From: Astropecten irregularis
Taxonomy: Eukaryota; Echinodermata; Asteroidea; Paxillosida; Astropectinidae
DNA length: 64,000 nt
Direction: 5' to 3'
NCBI GenBank assembly: GCA_963971285.1
Contig: OZ020259.1
Coordinates: 8,680,001 to 8,744,000 of the forward strand
Shown here: positions 12,501 through 27,500 of the stretch, piece by piece
Numbering within the stretch: position 1 is the first letter of the stretch
How the letters are laid out: each line of letters opens with the position of its first letter
The notes under the pieces: generated by a model
What the model was told of the DNA's origin: nothing
What the model saw: only the letters and a program-made list of their open reading frames with translations
Database searches by the model: none
Position numbers and translations under genes: made by a program

Positions 12501-15500
12501 AGCGATATGTCGCGCGACTTTTTCCAAATTTTGTGATAGAAATCAAAATCAGACCTTCTCTTCTTCAAAAAAATTCCACCTTATATGCCTCATCTTCTTC
12601 TTGCTCGGAAGAATACATTTTGCTAGGGACCTACTGGTTTTTTTTGCAGCTAGGGCGATCCTATATCCTCAGAAGGAGATCATAATGGCATAATTATGTT
12701 GTCTTTTCACCTGGCATCTACGTAACCTTTGTTGGACGCCTCATACAATTAATTAAATTTCTGGACCTCAGTTATTCTTTTCTTGTTCATCTTTCCCAAC
12801 CAATCCATACAGCTGGCATGTGAGGACATAGGGAAATACATATGCAACTTTTTTTGTCGCGCAACAAAATCACTTTCAATTTGATTTCAAAAAGTCGCGC
12901 GACAAGTCGCACTACTTTGTCGCGTAAATCTAAAAATACGCCCATTGATTTGCCTTTAGACTACACGTACAATGTACATGTACATACAGACATACATGTA
13001 CCATCATTTTATGTACAGGACATTCATGGCCAATTAATACACAAGCTGTCCTGAGAACTAAGCATGGCGTGAATGTGGACACGTTCTGATCATTCAAATC
13101 AATTCATGTCATGATAAATTTGCTTGATTTTGTTTTCACACTAATACAAGGTGTAAGAAGAAATCTCACTTGTTTTTATTTGTGATCTTTAAAACACAGT
13201 AATGTGTACTGCATGTACTAGTTGGTATGTGCACACGTACTGTATCATGTACTGTATGTGTCTTGTCATAACGTGTAATGCAGCTGTTATCAATGTGTAC
13301 AGGTATGGCCATGATGACAGTATGAATATAACTCCATGTAGATAACTGAGTGGTCATATAAGGTCCTGTACAAGTGCGTATATAATATATGCAGCTTCAT
13401 ATTAGCATTTCAACATTTGTTCAAAACAGGGATTGTATCATTCTGCTTTACATACATGTACGCCCGAAATTCAACGCACCTCCAGTAAATGTGCGTTTCA
13501 TTTTGCACAGTCCGCGTACACCACTGCACTTAAAAGTTGTCATCATATTGGATTTTATCAGCAGTCGGTTCACGTACAGCAGCAGCGTTCACAAGTACTT
13601 ACTTCATGTACTTGCGTGTTGCATAAAATGTACACTCTTCGAAAGGCATTCCAGTCAAAGTTTTTCTTGTTCTACATGTACAGACACGCACACAAATTCA
13701 AAATGACTGCGCCCAGGACAGCTTCAAAGAGTCTACGCACGGAGAACGTGGAGCTAGTGCTCTATGGCTCATTCATACTGTGCAGTGTAGTATTAGAAGT
13801 AAAGTAGCAGTAATAATAGTACATGTATATTGAATAACTACTGTACATCAATACGTGGTATGATAGCAGACCAGTATATTAATGCATGTACATGTAACTT
13901 TCAGTCAGATCAGAAAGTCTACGGTATTTAATCAAAATGCACACACAGCTGTTACTACTGGTATCAGAAATGATGACTTGTATTCTTTACTTAATTAAAT
14001 GCCATAATTGCAATGTCATTATTTTTATGATGTGAAAATGAATCTATTTTGCAGTATGTTTACGTGTTGCTGTAGAAGTTATAGGTGGCTGAATATGGAG
14101 AAAATTCCCCAAAAGAAAACTATTGTTTAAAATGTGCACACCGTCCATCTGTATATCAATTATCATATACATGTATACAGTACATGTAAATGTCATTCCC
14201 AGAATGCATAATTCTACAGGCTTTAACATACTGTACATGTACACTGTACATGTACATGTATGCACCATATGAAATCTCAATGTGTACTCATGTTGCTTTC
14301 ATTAACTGTACCTATAGATACAGTATGTATACATGTATACATGTAACTCAGTGTAACTCAATATGTTACATGACATCTGGAGCCGATTTCATAAAACTTA
14401 CGAAGCGTCGCAGAGTTGAGACGCATCCTTTCTCTATAGATGGACTCACGGCGCATAGATGCGACGCGTCGCAGCTAGGACGCGTCGTAAATCGAGTTGC
14501 GACGCGTCGCAGAGCTTTATGAAAACGGCCACTGACTCATGTTCACACAGCGGGTCACAAAGCATCCATCCTTGTATGTAAATACATGTAGGAAGGGTTG
14601 AAGTGTTGCATATTGCTGCTAATAGTGCAAGGATACAAGCCCTTAGTTCAAAGGAAGTCATTTAGTTAACCTCGGAAATCCAATCATCTGTAATCCTACA
14701 TAATGATTACAGATACGTGTATGTGTACTGAATAACTGCAAGGGTTACAAACAGCAATATGGGCCAAGCCATAGGACATGAAGGACCACAAATATGGCAG
14801 CCATATGTGGAGAAATGTCAAATTTCAACACACTTTGGATTTATTCTACATGTACATGTATTGTAATCCAAAATGGAATTTAAAAAGAAGTACACTGGAA
14901 TGCCACTAGTATAACGAACACACCGGGATGCACAGAGATTGTTCGTTATAGTAAGGTGACCATATTTTGTTGAGATTATCCGGGGACAGTTATCCGTGTC
15001 CCGGGGGAGGGGTATAATTTTGTCTTACATGTCTTAGGCGGTTGTCTTTGCATACTCTGAAGAATGGATCTTCTTCAGCACGGCATTTGTGTTCAATTTT
15101 TTTATTTAGGACAATTAGAATTTTGGGGGGCATTTCGTCGAATTGGGGACATTTTCGGGGACAAATTTTCATCGGGGACGGCACTGTCAAATTGGGGACT
15201 GTCCCCGGAAATCGGGGACGTCTGGTCACCTTACGTTATAGTGGTCATTCATTATACTAGTGAACTATGTTCAGCAGGCCTATACATTGTACACAAAAAT
15301 TGGGAGCCAAGAATGATGTTCGGTATAGCCAAATGTTCGGTATAGCGGTGTTGCAGCATTCCACTGTAAAGACTCAAAATTTGACTCAAATGATTCAAAC
15401 TAAACCACAAGGAAAGGCCATTCACGCCATTGATTTCAAAATTTGATTTCACAAAGTGACAAATAATGAATAAAAGACAACTATATGTACATGTATCTTA

Positions 15501-18500
15501 TTGCACATGAATGTTGTATGTGCACTGTCTGACAGTGTGTCTCTTAATGTGCATCTTGATGTCACACATCGCAAGAAAATTCTGATACAGATGACACTTC
15601 CTGCCTTAATATTGAGGAATTTGGAAACAAATATGAGTGCTAATGAGTTTATTTGAGACATGTATGACACCTGAATCCTGCCAATATTTCAGGTCGAACT
15701 TTGAAAATCCCAAATACGCAGGTTGATTAAAAACTGGTTCAATTTGGGTCGCGACTTTTCCGCCTGTGTGGACACGTGAGAAAATAATTGCGATTCAAAT
15801 CACAAATTCATATCACGCTTTTGCAGTGTGTGTAAACTAACCTATCAAGTACATGTTCTTTTCCTAAAAACATTGTTTCTGCACAGATAGAACTAATCCT
15901 ACTGCAAGGCACCTCCAGCAATTGCCATTCTCATAGAATCTTAATCCATTTCTTGACAGGATTCTTCTGACTTTTCACATTCACATCACAGGTTATCACT
16001 TTCCCTGACACAAATGACCTCAATTTAGTTACAAATTCCCATTGTGAGAGTTGTAATAAGATTGTGCCAAGCAGGTTAGCAGCAAGTTTGACTCATTCAT
16101 CTGCTAATTCAACCCCATGGCCAATAATCTGCAAGCAAGTCCAAGTACTAAGTAAATGTATAAGCCATGATACAGTCAATGTCCATCAGTCCATGTAGTA
16201 AAATATTCAAGTGAATTGACCAGGGGCCAATTTCATAGAGCTGCTTAAGCACAAACATTGGTTATAAAGCATGAAAAGCCTTCCTTTATCAAACAGTAAT
16301 ACCAACACAATTTCCATGTGATGTTTACAGCTTTTGACTTGTATTTGGTCATTGTTTGATGAGAATAACATTCACAAGGAGTTTTGGCAGGCATGCTGAT
16401 TGTATTTACCAAGGTTGTTGGTGCTTTATTAAGCAAATGGTGCTAAAGCAGCTCTACGAAACTGGCCCAAGAACTTATTGAGAATGCAACCCTCCTCACC
16501 AGTTTGATTCTCTGTGTTTGTGTCAGCACAGCCTCAGTGACTGGCTGGCGCTTGTCATCCACAACATAGATGCCACGTCTGGATAATCCCTGAATGACAC
16601 TCCAGTGGCCCTGCCATTGGTGGAGGGATGGAGGGAAGATGTTAGCACAGGCTCGACTGTATAACTCCCCTGATGATAACTGGTAGATAACAGCTGGACG
16701 GAGATGATCCTCACCCTAAGAAGGAAAGCAACAATCAATAGGAGGATTAGTGGTTACGTGTACAAATGTACATGTATAAATGCAAGTCTGCTTGATACAT
16801 ACTGATGTAGTTTACAACAGATATGCAGGTGTCTAGATAAAAGGTGGTAACCAAAACCACTACCATCCTGATGAAGGAAAAAACAACAACAAATGTCCAA
16901 CTGCAACATTGATAGTGACAAACACCACCTGACAGAGAAGGAAACTGTACTTTGCACAGAGACCTGTCTGCTGTTAGCCAATTAACTACTAGAAATTTGC
17001 AATTCTTGTAGTAACATGTAACAGCAGAAAATTGTGTGTGGTTCAATGAAGCACTATGAGTAACTTGGACAAGAAATATGTAAGGTGAACTTATCGAGTT
17101 GATGGCAATTTGACTAATCAACTTTTTGGACTGCCCTGCATGTATAAGGCTAGTCTGAGTATCACCCATTCTACTCCGTATCACGTACGAACGTCTGACG
17201 AACATGTACATGTACATGTACTGTATAAATGTCTAGCAGGAATCAAACTGCATCAAGCTGGAATCAAACAAGATTCAAACAGGATTCAGGCTGGAATCGA
17301 GCTGGAATCAAACTGGAATCCAACAAGATTCAAACAGGATTAAGGCTGGAATCAAGCTGGAATCAAACTGGAATCCAACAAGATTCAAACAGGATTAAGG
17401 CTTGAATCAAGCTGGAATCAAACTGGACTCCAACAAGATTCAAACAGGATTAAGGCTGGAATCAAGCTGGAATCAAGCTGGAATCCAACAAGATTCAAAC
17501 AGGATTAAGGCTGGAATCAAGCTGGAATCAAGCTGGAATCAAACTGGAATCCAACAAGATTCAAACAGGATTAAGGCTTGAATCAAGCTGGAATCTAATT
17601 GGAATCCAACAAGATTCAAACAGGATTAAGGCTTGAATCAAGCTGGAATCAAATTGGAATCCAACAAGATTCAAACAATATTAAGGCTTGAATCAAGCTG
17701 AAATCAAACTGGAATCCAACAAGATTCAAACAGGATTCAGGCTGGAATCAAGCTTGAATCAAGCTGGAATCAAACTGGAATCAAACTGGAATCCAACAAG
17801 ATTCAAACAGGATTCAGGCTTGAATCAAGCTGGAATCAAACTGGAATCCAACAAGATTCAAACAGGATTAAGGCTTGAATCAAGCTGGAATCAAATCGGA
17901 ATCCAACAAGATTCAAACAGGATTAAGGCTTGAATCAAGCTGAAATCAAACTGGAATCCAACAAGATTCAAACAGGATTCAGGCTGGAATCAAGCTGAAA
18001 TCAAGCTGGAATCAAACTAGAATCAAACTGGAATCCAACAAGATTCAAACAGGATTCAGGCTTGAATCAAGCTGGAATCAAACTGAAATCCAACAAGATT
18101 CAAACAGGATTCAGGCTGGAATCAAGCTGGAATCAAATTGGAATCCAACAAGATTCAAACAGGATTCAGGCTTGAATCAAGCCTGAATCAAACTGGAATC
18201 AGGGCTCGAATTTCGTGAAAAAAAGCACTGGACAGCAAGTCTAGTAATTAAAGCATTTCACTAGACCTGAACGTTTTTCACTAGACCTGTGGCATTCATG
18301 TGCATAGGAAAACCATAATTGTATGCAATTGTGTCAAAAATCATCAATTTAGGAACCACTTTATTTGTCAAAGGAAAAAAAAAACACTAGACAGCCGGAC
18401 TAGTGCAGTACACACTTTACTAGACCGACACTGAAATCAGTATACTCGGTCCACGGTCTAGTGGATATTTCGAGCCCTGCTGGAATCCAACAAGATTCAA

Positions 18501-21500
18501 ACAGGATTCAGGCTGGAATCAAGCAGGAATCAAACTGGAATCCAACAAGATTCAAACAGGATTCAGGCTGGAATGAAGCTGGGATCAAACTGGAATCCAA
18601 CAAGATTCAAACAGGATTCAGGCTGGAATCAAGCTGGAATCAAACTGGAATCCAACAAGATTCTAACAGGATTCAGGCTGGAATCAAACTGGAATCAAAT
18701 TGGAATCCAACAAGATTCAAACAGGATTCAGGCTGGAATCAAGCTTGAATCAAGCTGGAATCAAACTGAAATCAAACTGGAATCCAACAAGATTCAAACA
18801 GGATTCAGGCTTGAATCAAGCTGGAATCAAACTGGAATCCAACAAGATTCAAACAGGATTAAGGCTTGAATCAAGCTGGAATCAAATCGGAATCCAACAA
18901 GATTCAAACAGGATTAAGGCTTGAATCAAGCTGGAATCAAATTGGAATCCAACAAGATTCAAACAGGATTAAGGCTTGAATCAAGCTGGAATCAAACTGG
19001 AATCAAACAAGATTCAAACAGGATTCAGGCTGGAATCAAACTGGAATCAAACTGGAATCCAACAAGATTCAAACAGGATTCAGGTTTGAATCAAGCTGGA
19101 TGTAGTCAAAATGGAAATCAAGATTTTCTTTTTCACTTTCAAATCAGTAAGTGGGTGCACTCTAATATTACTTTCCTTATGATGATTTTGGCTGATCAAA
19201 GGTTGCTTTCTGACCTCATACAAGTATGCACATTATAACATGCCAATGTACAGTACATACCTCTTTATCCTTGAAGAAAGGGTTTCTGATGTCTGGAGGA
19301 ATGGTAGAGCTACTGTAGGCCTTGGACACTAGCCATCGTATTGAGGCACATAGCTTGGCCTATAGCAATCAAAACACAATGATAAAGCCAGAAATTAAAA
19401 GCAAATTTAATCAAATTTCAAATGAATACATGTATAATGTGCATACATGTAAATGACATGGTATGAACAAACCTTCATTTAATAATGAGCTTTAATTACA
19501 TTATACATGTACAATGCGTTTAGAGTGCACACGTTTGGTTTACGATCCATCATAGGAAGAATACTTTCATAATTAACTACAAATCCTGACACAGAGACAA
19601 TCTCCATGGAAACATAAACCCCACTTCCAGGTATAGGCCTATTCCATGTACATAGTAATTACAATCAACTTCAGCATGCTGCATGGTGAGTACATGTACA
19701 TGTACATGTACATTTTGTATGTAAGTTCTTGTTAAGTGGATATCATCAAATAATCATATTAAAGGGAAACTGACTGGATTAATTTTTAGTCATTGAAAGG
19801 TGAACAAAGACAATTTGAATGGAACAGGATTTGAATCAGCGACCCCCGGAATACCATACCGGAGATCTACTGCACCAACTGAGCAACCCTTCCGGCCTGT
19901 CAATCAAACTGTGTGCATTGACCAATTAGAGGCATCGTCATCTGTGTTACCTCACTCAAACTTGGTCACTTAATAACCTGGTGTTGCCAAGTTGGGCGGG
20001 GCTTAAGAGCAAAGCCGGAACAATGACCCTGTAACATTGTGAAGATGTTATGAGTTGCATTGCTGAGAGTGAGAGTATAATACAAGTCAGGTTTGCTCTT
20101 TGCCTTACATTCACCAATACAGGATCTTCCCAGATATGTTATCTGAGTAAACACTATACATGTACTCAAGAAGAAACTACCGTACATACACATAAAGAGC
20201 ATTATAATACATATACATGTAAATACATGTAATAGCAATACAAAACTCATTTGAATCATCTTACCTGTACAATGTTATAAATTACTGTACGTGCGTCGTG
20301 CAAGACACATTCTATAAATAATAATAATGGACACTTATAATGCGCCGGTATCCGCCAAGCATGACGCTCATGGCGCAAAAGAAAACAAAGAAAACAATTA
20401 TACAGAAAAACGTTTGGTGAACAGATGAGTTTTCAGATGAGACTTAAATAAAGATAGGGAATCAACTTGGCGGAGTTCATGTGGTAAACTGTTCCAGAGT
20501 TGTGGGGCGGCTTGGGAGAAGGAGCGGTCTCCCCAAGAGTGAAAGATGCGGGAAGCGACCAATTGCAGCGACCTGGCAAAGCGGAGTCTCCTTGTGGGCT
20601 GGTTCTTGGTGATGATGTTGTTGATGTAGCCAGGTGAGGTGCCATGTAAGCAGTGAAAAACAAGCAGGATAATCTTGAAGGCAATGCGGTCAGTGATGGG
20701 GAGCCAATGGAGAGATTTCAGTATGGGGGTTATATGGGTAGAACGTTTGGATAGGGTGACAAGACGAGCAGAGGCATTTTGAAGGCGTTGAAGCTTATCA
20801 ATCAGATATTGTGGTAGGTTGTAGAGAAGGGAATTGCAGAAATCGAGGCGGGATGAGATGAAGGCATGGACCAGTTGCTCAGTAGCTGCAAGACTTAGGT
20901 ATTTGCGGATGAAGCCTATGTTGCGGAGGTGATAATGAACAGATTTGGATACAGATGCCACATGATTGATATGTGACATATGACAGTCAAATATGACACC
21001 AAGGTTACGGCATTTGGGAGCTGACTGGATGTTGCAATCACCAATCCGGATGCTGGGGATGTCGACTTTGCTGAGTTGATGTTTCGAGCCAAACAGAATG
21101 AACTACGATTTAGTGTCGTTCAGCTTGAGACTGTTAGCCTTCATCCACATCCTGATGTCATAGATGCAGGCCTCCAGATTCTTCAAGGTTGAAGCAGCAT
21201 TGCTCTTGGATGGAGTAAATGAGGTATACAGCTGTTTGTCGTCAGCATAGCAGTGGTATTGTAGGTTGTGTTTTTGGATAATCTGGCCAAGTGGAACAAT
21301 ATAAACCGTAAATAGTAGAGGGCCACCAACAGAGCCTTGAGGAATGCCACAGTCAAGGACAGCAGAGGATGATTTGACTCCGTTGATGCAGACGGTTTGA
21401 TGTCGATCAGTCAGGTAGGATTTAAACCATTGTAGGGCTGTACCACGGACTCCCATGGAATGCAGTCGATTGACCAATACATTATGATCAACGGTATCGA

Positions 21501-24500
21501 AGGTGGAGGACAAGTCTAGAAGAACAAGTGCTGTCACTTTTCCGACATCCATCTGACGTAGAATGTGATTGGACAGGTGAACCAATAGCGTTTCTACACT
21601 ATGATTTGGGCGATACGCAGACTGGTGGTTGTCCAGAAGATCATTTTGTTGCAGGAATAAGGACAGCCTCGAGAAAGCTATACGCTCCAGTAGTTTTGAG
21701 AGGAATGGCAGGTTTGACACTGGACGGTAGTTGTGAAGCTCGTTCCGATCAAGTGCTGGTTTCTTCAAAAGAGGACGAACATGGGCATCTTTGAGAGATT
21801 GGGGAACGATGCCGGACTGTAGGCTATGATTTATTACATCGGTAATGGCAGGACCAATGGTTGTCACACATTGCTTCAAGAGCCATGTTGGTAAGGGGTC
21901 CAGGTCACAAGATTTTGACGGAGATTTAAGGATGGTGGATCGAATCTCATCAGGGGACGCGGTATGGAATGTGGTCAGTGTGGATTCCGGTTGGGCGCAG
22001 GTATCAGGCTCATTGGTGGGAGGTAAAGCAGCACGAATTGCAGCTATCTTGGAGATGAAGAAATCGCTGAAACTATTGGCAAGTGACTCACTGCTTTCAT
22101 GTTGAGGTAAGGGGGACTCCTTGCTCCTGTTGAGAAGCGTGTTTGCCACACGAAATAGCTGTTTTTGATCACCAGAGCAGCTCGAAACAAGACTAAAGTA
22201 GTGGGCTTTTTTTGCTTTTCGGATAAGTGCTATGACGACTTGACGCTGATGACAGTATATTTGGCGGTCGATTTCAAGTTTGGATGCACGCCATCTGTGC
22301 TCGAGCTGGCGACACATGTGCTTGGCTTTCAACACCTCATCATTGAACCAACCTGTGTTGGATCGCATCTTTATGGTGCGGGTTTTTACTGGAGCACATT
22401 CGTCCAAAATCTGACACAGCGTGGTGTTGTAGTTGTCAACTGCCTCACCTACGTCCTCAACGCTGCATTTGTTGATAAGATGGTGATCTTCCATCGCATC
22501 ACATAACACAGTGTGATCGACAGAACGAATATTTCTCGTTTTCAGAGTCTTGGTTGGGGTTTGTGGTTTCTGAATACCGGTAAGCAGGTTGCATGTCACT
22601 GCAGAATGATCAGAAATGCCATCTATTACATTGAGGTTGGAGAAGACAAAGTCAACGGTTGAGCGGGAGATGAAGAGGTCAAGAATGTGACCACGTTGAT
22701 GAGTGGGAGTGTCAACATGTTGATGAAGACCAGAGGCAGTCAACAGTAAATAGTAAATTACAGTCGATTGTGACATTCCTGGACTGGCACAGAAATAATT
22801 ATAAACTTTGACAAAACGATACTGAAAAGCTTCATTTTATTTGCCAATGTACTGAATAGAAGGGCTGGTTTGTATCAGGCAAGAGATCAGTGATCCTGCT
22901 GAAGGCTGAAGGACTATTCTATCATTCTTTGAAAGAAGTCTTATTTTGATATTAAAATTAATTGGCGGAGGATCATTTTAATCAATTTCAATCAACTGAT
23001 TATATTCGAATACAGAAAAAATATATAATTTAGGTTTGACATGATTACCAAAATTACTGTATTGGTTTAAGAGTTGAGGTGTACTTTTTCTGAAGCTCAA
23101 ACTTTCACTCTGAAGAAACTTGACATGTTGGCTCTAGTGTCAATGATTGTTCACCTGTCAACACATTCATCTTTAGTCAATCATACATACATGTCATGAT
23201 CTACTCACAATGAACTCGTTTGTTGTATGTAAAAAAACTGTGGGATATATTTGTGGGATACATACATGTAGCGGTAAGTGCATGGTTTTATAGCTTCTGA
23301 CTGCCAAATGAACAAAGAAAATTGTAGTTAGGGACACCACCAACATAGGGCTGGATTATACCTCAGTCAGTCAGTTGGTAGAGCGGTATTCCGGGGGATC
23401 GCTGGTTTGAATCCTGCTCTAGTCAAGTTTTCTTTGTTCCCTTTTCAATTACGTAAAAAATAAATAAATAAATAAAAAATTACCGAAAATATTTATATTT
23501 GCAGTTATTACATTTATCAAAAACATCGATCGTGTCTATTACAAAATGGCTGACTATTGAGTTACCCAGCTTACAATCAATAGATTGCTATAAGGTCACA
23601 GCCAAACACCAGCCTTCATACTAATTGGGTATTACAATGTACATGAACAACAAGCAATATCAGACAGACATTACTAATATCTGACCCTATACAATACAAG
23701 CTGGCAATGCCAAACTTGTACTGGTTACCATGGAAACTATCTGCAGAGGGGGAGGGGGGAGGTTGTCACGCTAGAACTGTACCGTAATTTTCGGAATATA
23801 GGCCGCGTGGGTTATAAGCCGCAGCACCCACAAATCTGGAAATTAAGATTTAAAGTTACTGTATAAGCCGCAATGGTTTATAAGCCGCACCCGCGTGGAC
23901 ACGGACGATGTACAGTAATCACATTATAGCCTGTATTATTGTGCCTAGTGCTGGTTGTGGCACATACAAGTGCATAATCAGTCAGCAAAGACGCCGGTAA
24001 AGTGTTCACGAATTCTTAATGACAACACATTATTTTGATGTTTATATGGGGAAATTAGTTTTTACTTACGGGCAAAAACGGGGACCACTATTAATTGGTG
24101 CGTATTGCCTGCCGCATTATTTTTTTGCCGACAATGTCAGGCCTGCACGTGTATGTTTTCATTGTGGACGTACGGTAAAATTTATGGTTCCAGTAGGGCC
24201 TACACATGCTATTTACAAAGCGTGATTAACGCGCGAACCAGCGACACTGAAATAAACTTTAACCAGCGGTATTTATTAATTTGCACAGAAGCGATAATAT
24301 GATTAATAATTTTATGGGGCCAGCAGACATACAATATTTTCTCTTTTGTGTTTTTGGTAGTCCTGAAATGAAAAGGACTGTTTGTTTCTCTTCAATTGTA
24401 AAATCTCAAGCAAAGCGAACATGCATGATTTTATGTTGGTATAATGTCAGTACATGTATATGATGATGAATAAATAAATAAATGATACTGCTTCAAGAGT

Positions 24501-27500
24501 TTATTGACGACCTGAATCGGAAGTAGACGGCATCAACTGTTGTGAAGAATCGCTGTGAAGAATCACGGACGTCCGTAAGTATGTCACTCGCACAAATCGT
24601 GCCGAGCGACTTCGCTTCCGGTTTTAATTTGTTATAATAAGTCAAGAGAGGGCGCTATAATATTATATTTAAAAAAGGGGTATATTATTCTTTACGCTTC
24701 CGATTATTAATATTATTATTTTTGGCGTCACATGATTTCTGTGGGATAGTTCAATTATTTATTAAACCGTTTTTTGTTTACCACCATGGCACTGCTCTCC
24801 CTTACAAGCCATGGTTTTATCGGGGTTCAGCCGAAACAAAAAACAGATCAGTTTCATCGGCGTATGTAGTGAAGTACCCACCTGCGGATTGATCGCTTTA
24901 TTTTGATGTGCCGACTTGTGATATGTGTGCGTGAATGCATTAATTCAGACTCTCAATAGACTCTCAAGTTGAAGCTCATGTATGTCAACAACTGTTATTG
25001 TTTATCAGCCAGTAAATTCTGTTTTTATGAAACATCTTGAAAATCCTTACAAAAATCGACGATCCCATAGAAGAAAACGTTAACTTTATGTCTGCACGTA
25101 ACGCACATGAGCCAGCCTCGACAGAGATTACCGGTATCCACGGTTAGTGCGTGTAATATTATAGGCAACTGTGGACCCGTGTAGTCAAGTCCCAGTCATG
25201 TGCGTGCGGCCGTGCGTGCAGGTTGCTCAGCATCGCATGAGCGTAACGTACATGGATAACACAAAAACGAACGAATATGCATGGATAACACAACGAGAAC
25301 AGAAACACAAAAACGAACAGACGCACCACACGATTTGTGCGGCGTTAACAATACTTACTTGCGTGTACAGTCCGCTGGCTGACCGCTCAAGCTTTCAACA
25401 TTTCATACACAATCATGCACGTGTACGTACATTTATAGTGTACAGTACATGTAGTTAATTTTATTCTTCAGATGTTGTCACATTAGCCGCCCTTAATATA
25501 AGCCGCAGAGACATTTTTCAGCGTGAGAATCAACACATTAGCCGCGGGCTATATTCCGAAAATTACGGTACATGTACACTGTACTGTATTTAACCTTTTG
25601 CATACATGTATCTACTGAACTATGTAAATGATGTACCATCATTTCCATATGCACCAAGATGAGATGAAATGCCGCTAATATTGATGATGCATTATAGCCA
25701 TACCATGACAATTGAATTATTAATCTTCAAAAGGATCATGACGGCTCTCCACTGCAGGGGTGTATTGTATACAAACAATACGTGCATATAATATGTACAT
25801 AATATGGAAGACAAATAGCCAACATGTTCATACATATACAACTTACTACATGAGTACAAATGTACATCTTACAAACCATCGTGCACAATTGCCCATTATT
25901 TCCAACTGTATCTAGGTGCATATGTAGTTTAAATATTGACAAAAAGTCAAGTCACATTACTGTACATGAAATATGTACATAAAGTATACATGTGTACATA
26001 TAAATGTACATGGCATTATACACATTTTCTTTTTTAATTCCCCATTTTTTTTTGGGGGGGGGGATTTTATTACTATGTGTCACAGCTGATGTCATGGATG
26101 TGACAACACTAAAAAATGTACATATGTGCCTTGAGTGGGTTCCCGGATAAGTGCACCATATAAATATGTACATGTCAATTACTACTATAATTAAATTATT
26201 AACTTACACAAACTTGCTGTCTGACCCAACCATTAATTACATTGTTACCCTTAGGGCTGCACTACTAGACACTAACATTCTACCCTAAACACTGTAGATG
26301 TTTACTGCTCAATCAAACAGTGTCCCACAAGCAATAAAAACAGTTGGAATATGTTGGATTGAGCATGGTTAGATAGAGTTAACAACCCGTAGTACCATAT
26401 TGATACTGTACATGTATATCGACAAATGAAATGTAATGAAAGCTATGCAGAAATGTTAAATATTTCTATAAAATGGATTTCAAAATTGATTCCTTGGTGG
26501 TTATTCTACAATGTATGTATGTACAGTCTAACTTTGAGTCATTTTGTTTCATAATTCTCCCTACGCATTAATGACAGTATACACTGCTTATTGTTGGTTC
26601 CTATCAAGGCAACCGTTGCTATGGAGATATTTAGGGCTATTATCATTGCTTAGGCATGCAGCATATTATAGGTGTGGGTGTACACGTATGTGTATTCAGA
26701 CTCTCAATGCATCTGCCATGTCTGCATGATACAGACTCAGCTTGATATGATCCTGGATTCAGGCAAATGATGAAACATCAGACCTTGATTTTTAAGGAGA
26801 GTGAGAGTGATCACTCTTCTCCGCTCTCCAAGTAATGTTTTCCAAGGAGAGTGGAAAAAGGAGAGCTCATTAACAATTTAAGGAGATCTGCCTTTTTTCA
26901 AAACATCATATTTACATTTTTCCAGCCAACATTTACCCTTATGGAAAATACAAAAATAGTATTACCTTTTTGTAATCTTTTTCGACAACAAGCAAAATTG
27001 TCCCTTCTTCTGACACCGGACACATGCAAAACTTGGTTTAGCAAGAGCAAACGCCTCACTTTATTCACTAGTATGAGTAGGCCCTATATGTTGATTTAAG
27101 GAGTTGGATTTGCAGCTCAAACTTGATTTTGTAAGTGAGAGCAAATCACTCTCCTGAATTCTCTACACTGATATAAGGAGAGCGATTTGCAGTTCTCCAC
27201 ATTCTTATTGAAATGAAGGCCTGACACATCACCCAAACCACCAAACTATCAACACTGATATGAGCAATGTAATGATACAATGTAATTAAGAGCTGCTACT
27301 GTGCATTGTCACACAAGTTACATGTAGACACCAAACAAAAACAAATGTACATGTAATAACTCCATTTTTCATTTTAATAGGCAAAGTAACCTATTACAAT
27401 GCCCCATATTTTCATCAGAGTTTATATATCATTCCAGAAACAAATCAAAGGGAAAGACCAAGGAAATCAACCTTCCTGTACTACAGTATTTGCTACATGT

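Noticed and set aside
17688..19238. Several overlapping plus-strand ORFs of 74-105 residues with an 11-residue period
   Set aside because: They are the three-frame readings of the 11-bp minisatellite; the frames shift between units and there is no splice or start context.
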